Of a stretch of 5,003 bases of DNA, positions 1 through 5,003 are shown piece by piece. The notes beneath the pieces were generated by a model. That model saw only the letters and a program-made list of their open reading frames with translations, was not told the origin of the DNA and made no database searches. The position numbers and the translations under genes were made by a program. This DNA comes from Frankiaceae bacterium. GTDB lineage: Bacteria > Actinomycetota > Actinomycetes > JAVEEB01. Every line of letters begins with the position of its first letter. Position 1 is the first letter of the stretch. The DNA is taken from assembly GCA_030840665.1 (NCBI GenBank), contig JAVEEB010000232.1, positions 1 to 5,003 of the forward strand. The letters are read 5' to 3'.

Positions 1-812
1 CCGACGCGATGCTCGAAACCGACAAGCGGGGCTCGGTAAATGCACGTGTCACAACTCATCCGCACATCCCCGGCGACGGCCTCGGCGTGCCGCTCGAGCA
101 CCAGGTGCACGATCCGGTCGTCGATGCCGAGCAAGGGCGCGGCCCGCACGTCGAGCGCCGGGTGCAGCGCCGCGAACGCGGCCGCCTGCGCGACGACGCG
201 GTCGGGCAGCACGCCGTCGAACAACAGGTACGGCAGCACGACGATGCGCTGCGCCCCGAGCAACCGGCACCGCTCCAACGCGGCCGGCACCGAGGGGTCG
301 GCGAGGGACACGTACGCCGGCTCGACCATCGCGAACTCGCGGCCCTCGAAGAACAGCCGCGCCGTCTTAGCGATGTCCGCGTTGCCGTCCGGGTCGGTAG
401 AGCCGCGGCCCACCAGGACAACCGCCGTGCCAGGCCGCAACTCGCGCGCCAACACCGCGTCGACGCGATCGTCCAGCACGCTGAGCAACGAAGGGTGGGG
501 CCCGAGCGGCCGCCCGTACGTGTACGTCAACCCGGGGTGGCGCAGCGTCTCCCGCAGCATCGCGGCCGGCACGTCACCCTTCGCGTGGCCGGCGCCGACC
601 AGCACGAGCGGCACGACGGCGAGCCGCTGATGGCCTTGCGAAACCAGTGTGGCAACGGCTTCCCGCAGCGGCGGGTCGGACAGCTCGAGGAACCCGCCGG
701 CCACTGACAGCCCAGGGGCGAGCTCCTGCACCCGGTCCACGAACGCCAGGAACTCCGCAGCACCGCGGGCCGACTTGGTGCCATGCCCGACGACGACAAG
801 GGCGGTGGTCAC
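1..812 (-). CDS. cbiX: Sirohydrochlorin cobaltochelatase CbiX, two-domain form (3' end cut off by the window)
   Basis: The enzyme inserts Co2+ into sirohydrochlorin, the entry step of the early-cobalt B12 route, in the cytoplasm. About 270 residues are visible and no stop is reached at the left edge. The N-terminal domain (about 1-125) opens with VVVGHGTKS, carrying His10, and has VLVGAGHAKGDVP with His76; these match the two metal/catalytic histidines of the CbiX/CbiK/HemH-like chelatases. A second, diverged copy of the fold follows (about 128-245), with VLVGRGSTDPDGNAD and IVVLPYLLFDGVLPDRV, where the equivalent of the first His is Arg136. The tail has MSCDTC (Met252, Cys254, Cys257) followed by YRAPLVGFE, an MxCxxC motif as described for the long CbiX of Bacillus megaterium. 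The GTG start at 812 overlaps the cbiC stop by 4 bases (GTGA), and a strong GAGGAG lies 5 bases upstream. The family and start are secure; the true C-terminus is not visible. Confidence 0.93.
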   Translation of the reverse strand, partial: MTTALVVVGHGTKSARGAAEFLAFVDRVQELAPGLSVAGGFLELSDPPLREAVATLVSQGHQRLAVVPLVLVGAGHAKGDVPAAMLRETLRHPGLTYTYGRPLGPHPSLLSVLDDRVDAVLARELRPGTAVVLVGRGSTDPDGNADIAKTARLFFEGREFAMVEPAYVSLADPSVPAALERCRLLGAQRIVVLPYLLFDGVLPDRVVAQAAAFAALHPALDVRAAPLLGIDDRIVHLVLERHAEAVAGDVRMSCDTCIYRAPLVGFEHRV

Positions 813-1405
813 GACGACTCCTCGGCGTACAACAAGGCATTGACGACGGCGGCCGCCATCGACGACCCGCCCTTCTCCGAGCGGTTGCTCACCGACGGCA
901 ACCCGCTCGCCCGCAAGGCTTCCTTCGACTCGACGGCCCCGACGAACCCGACGGGCACGCCGACAACGAGCACCGGCGCAGCGGCGTCGGCGAGCGCGAT
1001 CAATTCCAGGAGCGCGGTCGGCGCGCAGCCGATCGCCCACACCGCGCCCGGCCCGACCTGCGCGAGGGCGAGCCGCACCGCCGCCGCCGACCGTGTGATC
1101 CCTGCGGAGGCGGCCAGTTGAGCGGCCTCGGGTGACGCGACGAGCGACACCACCGGCCGCGTCGTGATGCCCGCCGCGACCATCGCGACGTCGGCGACGA
1201 TCCGCGCCCCGCCGCGCAACGCTTCCGCCGCGACGGTCAGCGTCACCTCGTCGCACACCATGTCGTCAACGAGTGAGATGTCGGCGGTCGAGTGGATGAC
1301 GCGCTCGACGACGGCGCGCGTCAAGGTCGCAAAGGCAGAGGTGTCGACGCGCGAACGCAGGATCTCGTACGACTCCGCCTCGATCGGATGCACGACCCGC
1401 GTCAT
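809..1405 (-). CDS. cbiC: Precorrin-8X / cobalt-precorrin-8 methylmutase (CbiC/CobH)
   Basis: The enzyme moves the methyl group from C11 to C12 of (cobalt-)precorrin-8 to give (cobalt-)hydrogenobyrinate/cobyrinate, the last ring-modifying step. The protein has 198 residues, close to the family's usual length of about 200-220. Visible family features are RVIHST with His38 (the position of the catalytic His of CobH), ADVAMVAAGIT (71-81), ITRSAAAV (103-110), AIGCAPTAL (124-132), GVPVGFVGAVESKEAL (149-164) and a C-terminal EKGGSSMAAAVVNALL (177-192). The ATG at 1405 is chosen because it gives the usual short N-terminus (MTRVVHPIEAESYEIL) and forms an ATGA overlap with the ferredoxin stop; a G-run lies 7 bases upstream. 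A longer reading frame back to 1471 exists but its extra residues look like frame-shifted ferredoxin sequence. Unusual: Cys127 in a motif that normally reads IGNAPTAL. Named cbiC rather than cobH because cbiX and cbiG lie beside it. Confidence 0.93.
   Translation of the reverse strand: MTRVVHPIEAESYEILRSRVDTSAFATLTRAVVERVIHSTADISLVDDMVCDEVTLTVAAEALRGGARIVADVAMVAAGITTRPVVSLVASPEAAQLAASAGITRSAAAVRLALAQVGPGAVWAIGCAPTALLELIALADAAAPVLVVGVPVGFVGAVESKEALRASGLPSVSNRSEKGGSSMAAAVVNALLYAEESS
818..823 (-). promoter_or_regulatory. Ribosome binding site of cbiX
   Basis: GAGGAG on the minus strand, 5 bases before the GTG at 812. It sits inside the last codons of cbiC, so it fixes the cbiX start at the GTGA overlap and supports translational coupling of the two genes. 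Confidence 0.75.
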
Positions 1406-1620
1406 GCGACAGCCCCCGCCAACAGCCCGGGGGCTTCTACGCACGCGTCCTCCGGGCACACCTCCGCGCACGCCGAGCAGCCCGTGCAGCGTTCATCGAG
1501 CACGGTGAGCGGCCCGCCGGTACGCGGGTCACCCCACGGCGCGATCGCGTGCTCCGGGCACGTCAGCAGACACGCGCCGCACCCCACGCAATCGCGGGTC
1601 ACCAGGAAAGTCAGCCCCAC
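1402..1620 (-). CDS. Small 2[4Fe-4S] ferredoxin in the cobalamin operon
   Basis: A 72-residue soluble ferredoxin with two complete CxxCxxCxxxCP motifs: Cys11, 14, 17, 21 and Cys45, 48, 51, 55. This is the pattern of bacterial 2[4Fe-4S] electron carriers. Cys60 is an extra cysteine, and a 23-residue linker joins the motifs. The GTG start at 1620 is supported by GAGGGGG 5 bases upstream. In-frame CTG (1614) and GTG (1602) codons are alternatives, and all give the same iron-sulfur core. The gene overlaps the end of the cbiG-cobJ fusion by 10 bases and shares ATGA with cbiC, so it is almost certainly co-translated with them. Its electron acceptor cannot be read from the sequence. Candidates (inference) are the iron-sulfur tail of CbiX, the precorrin-6 reductase step, or cobalt reduction before adenosylation. 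The family is certain; the role is not. Confidence 0.92.
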   Translation of the reverse strand: MGLTFLVTRDCVGCGACLLTCPEHAIAPWGDPRTGGPLTVLDERCTGCSACAEVCPEDACVEAPGLLAGAVA

Positions 1621-3302
1621 CGGTACCCCCTCGGCGTCACCATGCGGCCGGCCACCATCCGCGTCTGGGAGTTGCCGACGACCACGGCGGTACGCATGTC
1701 CACCAGCCCGGGATCGACCTCGGCCAGCGTGGTCAGCACAACGCGCTCGCCCGCGCGGGACGCGTCCCGCACCAGACCGACGGGCGTCGACGCCGGCCGG
1801 TGATCGCGCAGAATCTCCAACGCACGCGGCAATTGCCACTCCCGCCCTCGGCTGCGCGGGTTGTAGAACGTCACCACGAAATCCCCGGCGGCCACGGCGG
1901 CGATGCGCTGCTCGATGATCTCCCACGGCGTCAGCAGGTCCGACAGCGAAACGGCCGCGTGGTCGTGGCCCAACGGCGACCCCAGCAACGCCGCCGCGGC
2001 AACCGCCGCCGTGACCCCCGGCACGATCTGCACGTCGACGTCGTCGCCCGCGGTCTCGAGAGCCGGTGACGCCATCGCGTACACACCCGCGTCGCCGCTC
2101 GACACCAGCGCAACGGAACGGCCCGCGCGCGCCTCGTCCACCGCGGTCCGCGCCCGCTCCTCCTCGTCACCCAGCGCCGACGTCACGACGCGCGTGCCCG
2201 GTCGCAGGAGGTCACGGATCTGCTCGACGTACTGGTCGAGCCCCACGACCACCGTGGCCCCGGCCAATGCGGCGGCCGCCCGCGGCGTCAACAGGTCGCG
2301 CGCCCCCGGGCCGAGCCCGACGATCGCGAGCCGCCCCCTCGGGCGGCGCCGAGCAACGGCCACCGTCGCCATCGCCGACGCCGTCTTGCCCACCACCAGC
2401 TGAGCGCCGGCTCCCGCGTGCCGCAACGCGGCGGCCTCGCTGACGCTGGACGTCCCGACGGCCGCGCGCACCACGTCCGAGGGGTGCGGCACGGCGATCT
2501 CGTCCAGGTCCTCGGCGGAGTAGGGGACCAACGGCCACCCGCGTTGGGCGCACGCCGCGACGAGGCCCGGCTCGGTGGCCTTCGCCTCGACGGTCGCGGC
2601 CGCGAACACCGACTCGGGGGACAACCCGGCCGCCAGCAGCGTCCCGTCGATCAGCGCCAGCACCTCACCGGCGTCCACGTTGCGCGAGGAACCCAGCCCC
2701 AGCACGAGCGACGGCGGCCGCAGGACGACGGAGGGATCCGGCGCCATGATCAGCCGATCCGTCACCAGGATGCACGGCGGGAGGGCCTCGTTGACGGTCG
2801 TCTCGCGGATCCGCCCGGGCAACGGCGGCAGCGGCCAGGGCGCGTCCGAGCCGAGGTCAACGGGCGCGTCGTTCAGCAACGCGGCCCCAACGGCCGCCAC
2901 GGCGGAGCCCGCGGCCAACGGCATGCCGAGCTGGTCGAGAGCCGCGGCGCCCACGGAGTCCGAGGCGGTGGTCACGACGGGTGTCACGCCGAGAGTCGCG
3001 CCGAGCCGCTCGGCGAGCGCGTTCGCCCCGCCGCCATGGCCGCCGAGCACCGCGACGGCAAACCGCCCCGCCTCGTCGACGCAGACCAGGCCCGGGTCGC
3101 TCAGCTTGTGCGTCAGCAGCGGCGCGACGAGGCGCACCGTGGCGCCGATCGCGAGGAAGGCCACGATCCCGTCGCACTCGCCCCACGCGTCGGACAGCGC
3201 TTGGCGCGGCGGCCCGTCGTACACCTTCGTGTCCGGCCACGTCTCCGCGAGATGCGCGCCCATGCGCTTGCCGGCAGCTGTTGCCGCGACGATGCCGATC
3301 AC
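1611..3302 (-). CDS. cbiG-cobJ: Fused cobalt-precorrin-5A hydrolase (CbiG) / precorrin-3B C17-methyltransferase (CobJ/CbiH)
   Basis: A bifunctional corrin enzyme of 563 residues. The N-terminal CbiG half (about 1-320) opens the delta-lactone of cobalt-precorrin-5A and releases acetaldehyde. It shows VAFLAIGATVRLVAPLL (47-63), AVLGGHGGGANALA (84-97), the C-terminal CbiG signature LVLGLGSSRNVD (199-210), GTSSVSEAAAL (283-293) and VGKTASAMATVAVA (304-317). The C-terminal half (about 323-563) is a SAM-dependent tetrapyrrole methylase that methylates C17 and contracts the ring. It shows RLAIVGLGPG (324-333), SSGDAGVYAMA (401-411), VPGVTAAVAAAALLG (427-441), GHDHAAVSLSDLLTPW (445-460), FYNPRSRGREWQL (479-491) and VVGNSQT (541-547). 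The order is the reverse of pathway order. The GTG start at 3302 gives the family's MIGIVAATAAG start, with GGAG 7 bases upstream. Such CbiG-CobJ fusions are known in actinobacteria. No frameshift or stop separates the halves. Confidence 0.95.
   Translation of the reverse strand: MIGIVAATAAGKRMGAHLAETWPDTKVYDGPPRQALSDAWGECDGIVAFLAIGATVRLVAPLLTHKLSDPGLVCVDEAGRFAVAVLGGHGGGANALAERLGATLGVTPVVTTASDSVGAAALDQLGMPLAAGSAVAAVGAALLNDAPVDLGSDAPWPLPPLPGRIRETTVNEALPPCILVTDRLIMAPDPSVVLRPPSLVLGLGSSRNVDAGEVLALIDGTLLAAGLSPESVFAAATVEAKATEPGLVAACAQRGWPLVPYSAEDLDEIAVPHPSDVVRAAVGTSSVSEAAALRHAGAGAQLVVGKTASAMATVAVARRRPRGRLAIVGLGPGARDLLTPRAAAALAGATVVVGLDQYVEQIRDLLRPGTRVVTSALGDEEERARTAVDEARAGRSVALVSSGDAGVYAMASPALETAGDDVDVQIVPGVTAAVAAAALLGSPLGHDHAAVSLSDLLTPWEIIEQRIAAVAAGDFVVTFYNPRSRGREWQLPRALEILRDHRPASTPVGLVRDASRAGERVVLTTLAEVDPGLVDMRTAVVVGNSQTRMVAGRMVTPRGYRWG
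1626..1632 (-). promoter_or_regulatory. Ribosome binding site of the ferredoxin gene
   Basis: GAGGGGG on the minus strand, 5 bases before the GTG at 1620. It lies within the last codons of the cbiG-cobJ fusion gene and favours the 1620 start over the in-frame CTG at 1614 and GTG at 1602. Confidence 0.6.
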
Positions 3303-3309
3303 TGGACGA

Positions 3310-3313
3310 CTCC
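3310..3313 (-). promoter_or_regulatory. Ribosome binding site of the cbiG-cobJ fusion gene
   Basis: GGAG on the minus strand, 7 bases before the GTG at 3302. It directly follows the second copy of the 16-base repeat. It supports the GTG start over the ATG at 3319, which opens only a six-codon frame. Confidence 0.6.
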
Positions 3314-3346
3314 ACTCATTGGCGCACCGGACTCATTGGCGCACCG
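3314..3346. repeat. Tandem 16-base direct repeat at the cobL / cbiG-cobJ junction
   Basis: actcattggcgcaccg occurs perfectly at 3314-3329 and again at 3331-3346, with one base between (17-base period). The copy at 3331-3346 contains the last codons and the TGA stop of cobL. The copy at 3314-3329 is in the 30-base gap and ends directly before the Shine-Dalgarno GGAG of cbiG-cobJ. Without the second copy the gap would be 13 bases. The simplest reading is a recent slippage duplication that left the CobL C-terminus unchanged. Confidence 0.9.
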
Positions 3347-4532
3347 CGCTGACCACGAATACCGGATTCTGCGCCGCGAGCCGATGCAGGTCACCCACCC
3401 CGGTGAGGCGGGACGCCTGCAGCAACACCGTCTCCACCGCGTAGCCGGCGTCGACGAGCAGCGCCTGTGCGGGCACGACGCGCTCGATTGCAGCGAGCGC
3501 GACGACGACGGTACGGCGTGCGCGCGCCGCCGCGACACCCAGGACGTCGAGGAAGGCCGGCCCGCTGCCACCGACGAAGATCGCATCGGGCTCGGGCAGG
3601 CCGAGCAGAGCCGCCGGGGCCGAGCCCTCGACGACCCGCACATCGACGGAGTGCGCCGCCGCATTGGCGACGATTCGTCGTACCTGCTCCCGGTCCTTCT
3701 CCACGGCCACCACCGCGGCGCCGAGCCGGGCGCACTCGATCGCGACCGACCCGCTCCCCGCGCCGATGTCCCAGACGAGGTCGCCCAGGCCCGGGCCCAA
3801 CCGGGCCAGCACGAGCGCCCGCACCTCGGCCTTGGTGATCTGGCCGTCGCGGTGCTCGAAACCGGCCTCGGGAAGTGCCCAGGACGATGGCGTACGACGG
3901 GCATTGAGCACGGGCTTGCGTTCCCCGATGGCGCGGCCTGCGTCCAGCACCAGAACGACGGCGAGCTCGTCCCAGTCGCGGGCCGCGGCCTCCGCCGGGC
4001 TGCACTCGACGACGGATTCGTCGGCAAGGCAGAGTCGCTGGGCGACGAGCAGCCGCCGGTCGGTGTCGAGCAGCTCGGCGCCGATCTCGCGGGCCGTCGC
4101 GCCGGGTCCGCAGAGGATCGCGACCTTCGGGTGCGCGCGGGCCACGTTGATCGCCGTCCGCAGGTCCCGGTTGTCCCGCCCGTGCGCGCTGACGACGACC
4201 GCGTCGTCCCAGGGGAGGCCGGCGCGGGCGAACGCGAGGGCCACGCTGGTCGTCGCCGGCAGGACCTCGCACGACAGGCCGTGGGCACGCAAGGCCCGCA
4301 CGATGCCGAAGAAGCCCGGGTCGCCGCTGGCCAGAACGGCTGCCTCGCCGTCGTGATCGCGCAGCCCCGCCAGCACGTCGGCCATCTCGCTGAAGGGGAT
4401 CGTGACGGCCGCGGGCGCGGGCGGGCAGGCCTCGAGCAGCCGCTGGGCGCCGACGACGAGCGTGGCGGACGCGAGCCGATCAGCGGCGCGCGGCGACAGC
4501 GCGGAGCCGTCGTACCCGATGACCGTGATCAC
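3333..4532 (-). CDS. cobL: Precorrin-6Y C5,15-methyltransferase (decarboxylating) CobL (CbiE-CbiT fusion)
   Basis: The enzyme methylates C5 and C15 of (cobalt-)precorrin-6B/7 and removes the acetate carboxyl at C12, giving precorrin-8. The 399 residues match the usual CobL length of about 390-430. The CbiE part (1 to about 200) has ITVIGYDGS at the start, VVGAQRLLE (26-34), LASGDPGFFGI (67-77), PATTSVALAFARAGLPW (92-108) and SAHGRDNRDL (115-124). The CbiT part (about 222-399) begins PEAGFEHRDGQITKAEVRAL (221-240). It carries the SAM-binding loop WDIGAGSGSVAIE (254-266), VAVEKD (275-280) and the FVGGSG glycine strand (319-324). The GTG start at 4532 has GAGG 8 bases upstream and places ITVIGYDG right at the N-terminus, as is usual. 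The gene follows the SDR gene after 55 bases and precedes cbiG-cobJ by 30 bases. Several shadow frames overlap it but none has family motifs. Confidence 0.96.
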   Translation of the reverse strand: MITVIGYDGSALSPRAADRLASATLVVGAQRLLEACPPAPAAVTIPFSEMADVLAGLRDHDGEAAVLASGDPGFFGIVRALRAHGLSCEVLPATTSVALAFARAGLPWDDAVVVSAHGRDNRDLRTAINVARAHPKVAILCGPGATAREIGAELLDTDRRLLVAQRLCLADESVVECSPAEAAARDWDELAVVLVLDAGRAIGERKPVLNARRTPSSWALPEAGFEHRDGQITKAEVRALVLARLGPGLGDLVWDIGAGSGSVAIECARLGAAVVAVEKDREQVRRIVANAAAHSVDVRVVEGSAPAALLGLPEPDAIFVGGSGPAFLDVLGVAAARARRTVVVALAAIERVVPAQALLVDAGYAVETVLLQASRLTGVGDLHRLAAQNPVFVVSAVRQ

Positions 4533-4559
4533 GTGTCCCGCCTCGCCTCGTCTCGCGGT

Positions 4560-4572
4560 GCACTGACAGTGC
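4560..4572. promoter_or_regulatory. Perfect 13-base palindrome upstream of cobL (possible operator)
   Basis: gcactg-a-cagtgc: two perfect 6-base arms around a single central base, centred 34 bases before the cobL GTG, inside the 55-base gap after the SDR gene. A one-base loop cannot form a useful RNA hairpin, so a protein-binding dyad is likelier than a terminator. No regulator family with this exact site is recognised. No B12 riboswitch fits in the gap. The function is inferred from position only. Confidence 0.35.
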
Positions 4573-4587
4573 TCTCCCGTGCGGCGC

Positions 4588-5003
4588 TCAGGCTAGTGTC
4601 TGGCCGCCGTTGACGGTCAGGCGCTGGCCGGTGATGAACCCCGCCGCGTCCGAGGCCAGGAACGTAACGGTCGCCGCGATGTCGGGCGGCGTGCCCATCC
4701 GGCGCATCGGGACGGTCGCGGCATAGCTCGTCAGCTCGGCGGGGGCGACGCCCGCGTGCCGCTCGACGGGCGTCCAGCCGGGGACGACCACGTTGACGGT
4801 GATGCCGTGCGGGCCCAGCTCGCGGGCCCAGACGCGGGCCGCGCCGAGCTGCGCACCCTTCGCGGCCGCGTACGCCACGTTGCCGGGGTTGCCCCGTTCC
4901 AGCACGTCGGAGCCGATGAGGATCACCCGGCCGGAGCCGGCTTCCTTCATCGCGTCGGCCGTGGCCTGCAGGAGCAACAGCGGGCTCTTGAGGCCGAACT
5001 CCA
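4588..5003 (-). CDS. Short-chain dehydrogenase/reductase, C-terminal 137 residues (5' end beyond the window)
   Basis: An NAD(P)-dependent oxidoreductase of the classical SDR family; the cofactor-binding N-terminus lies outside the window. The frame is open from the right edge (EFGLKSPLLLQATADAM...), so a TTG at 4977 is an internal Leu codon, not the start. The visible fragment has RVILIGS (active-site Ser, fragment residue 30), YAAAK (Tyr43, Lys47; the Ser-Tyr distance of 13 is standard), GITVNVVVPGW after the active site, PMRRMGTPPDIAATVTFLASD and the terminal GFITGQRLTVNGGQ typical of FabG-like SDRs. The residue 27 before the Ser, where the family's structural Asn usually sits, reads Gly (GLKS instead of NLKG/NLKS). 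The substrate is unknown. It lies 55 bases upstream of cobL on the same strand; from memory, Mycobacterium tuberculosis has an SDR (Rv2073c) in the same position next to cobL (Rv2072c), so the link may be conserved. Confidence 0.9.
   Translation of the reverse strand, partial: EFGLKSPLLLLQATADAMKEAGSGRVILIGSDVLERGNPGNVAYAAAKGAQLGAARVWARELGPHGITVNVVVPGWTPVERHAGVAPAELTSYAATVPMRRMGTPPDIAATVTFLASDAAGFITGQRLTVNGGQTLA

Noticed and set aside
9..1135. Several plus-strand frames opposite cbiX and cbiC.
   Set aside because: They have low-complexity Arg-rich composition and no motifs, and they lie fully antisense to well-supported genes.
1621..1926. N-terminal extension of the ferredoxin frame back to an ATG at 1926.
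   Set aside because: The extra 102 residues are Arg/Gly-rich out-of-frame cobJ sequence. The ferredoxin proper starts near 1620, behind a good ribosome binding site.
3299..4288. A 329-residue minus-strand frame inside cobL.
   Set aside because: It is a frame-shifted shadow of cobL: Arg/Ser/Pro-rich, no domain, while the cobL frame carries all family motifs.
4533..4587. Cobalamin riboswitch upstream of cobL, suggested by the CACTG-like sequence.
   Set aside because: The gap is only 55 bases, far shorter than a B12 riboswitch, and no B12-box context surrounds it.
2418..4613. A 731-residue open frame on the plus strand opposite cbiG-cobJ and cobL.
   Set aside because: It is rich in Arg, Gly, His and Asp with no recognisable domain and is antisense to two genes with clear family motifs; long antisense frames are expected in very GC-rich coding DNA.
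4590..4620. Weak promoter-like pair (CTGACC ... TAGCCT) in the end of the SDR gene, reading toward cobL.
   Set aside because: The spacer is 19 bases, both boxes match poorly, and they lie in coding sequence; chance is as good an explanation.
1..5003. Mobile element, CRISPR array, tRNA/rRNA or phage signal.
   Set aside because: None seen: no transposase or integrase motifs, no spaced repeat arrays, no RNA-gene sequences, and coding is continuous on one strand.

Overview
The window is very GC-rich throughout and is packed with genes on the minus strand only. Most starts are GTG, neighbouring genes overlap by 4 or 10 bases, and the proteins are rich in Ala, Val and Arg. Together with the gene content this points to a high-GC actinobacterium (Actinomycetota). 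The genus cannot be fixed from this sequence alone.

The window is the middle of a cobalamin (vitamin B12) corrin-ring operon. Read in the direction of transcription (right to left) it holds: (1) the C-terminal part of a short-chain dehydrogenase/reductase (SDR) whose start lies beyond base 5003; (2) a 55-base gap with a perfect 13-base palindrome; (3) cobL, a CbiE+CbiT fusion; (4) a 30-base gap carrying a 16-base sequence present twice; (5) a cbiG-cobJ(cbiH) fusion; (6) a 72-residue 2[4Fe-4S] ferredoxin that overlaps the end of the fusion gene by 10 bases; (7) cbiC/cobH, joined to the ferredoxin by an ATGA overlap; (8) a two-domain cbiX, joined to cbiC by a GTGA overlap and running off the left edge of the window.

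The genes make a coherent set. CbiX puts cobalt into sirohydrochlorin. The CobJ/CbiH domain contracts the ring, and the CbiG domain removes the two-carbon fragment as acetaldehyde. CobL methylates C5 and C15 and decarboxylates, and CbiC moves the C11 methyl group to C12 to give (cobalt-)cobyrinate. CbiX and CbiG mark the early-cobalt ('anaerobic') route; no oxygen-dependent CobG or CobN is present in the window. The C20, C11 and C1 methylation steps (CbiL/CobI, CbiF/CobM, CbiD) and the precorrin-6 reductase (CbiJ/CobK) are absent here and would have to be encoded elsewhere.

This is essentially a known pathway and I do not see a wholly new system. The points most worth a second look are the ferredoxin embedded in and overlapping the corrin genes, the MxCxxC tail on CbiX, the SDR whose usual active-site Asn appears to be Gly, the short duplication between cobL and the fusion gene, and the palindrome upstream of cobL.
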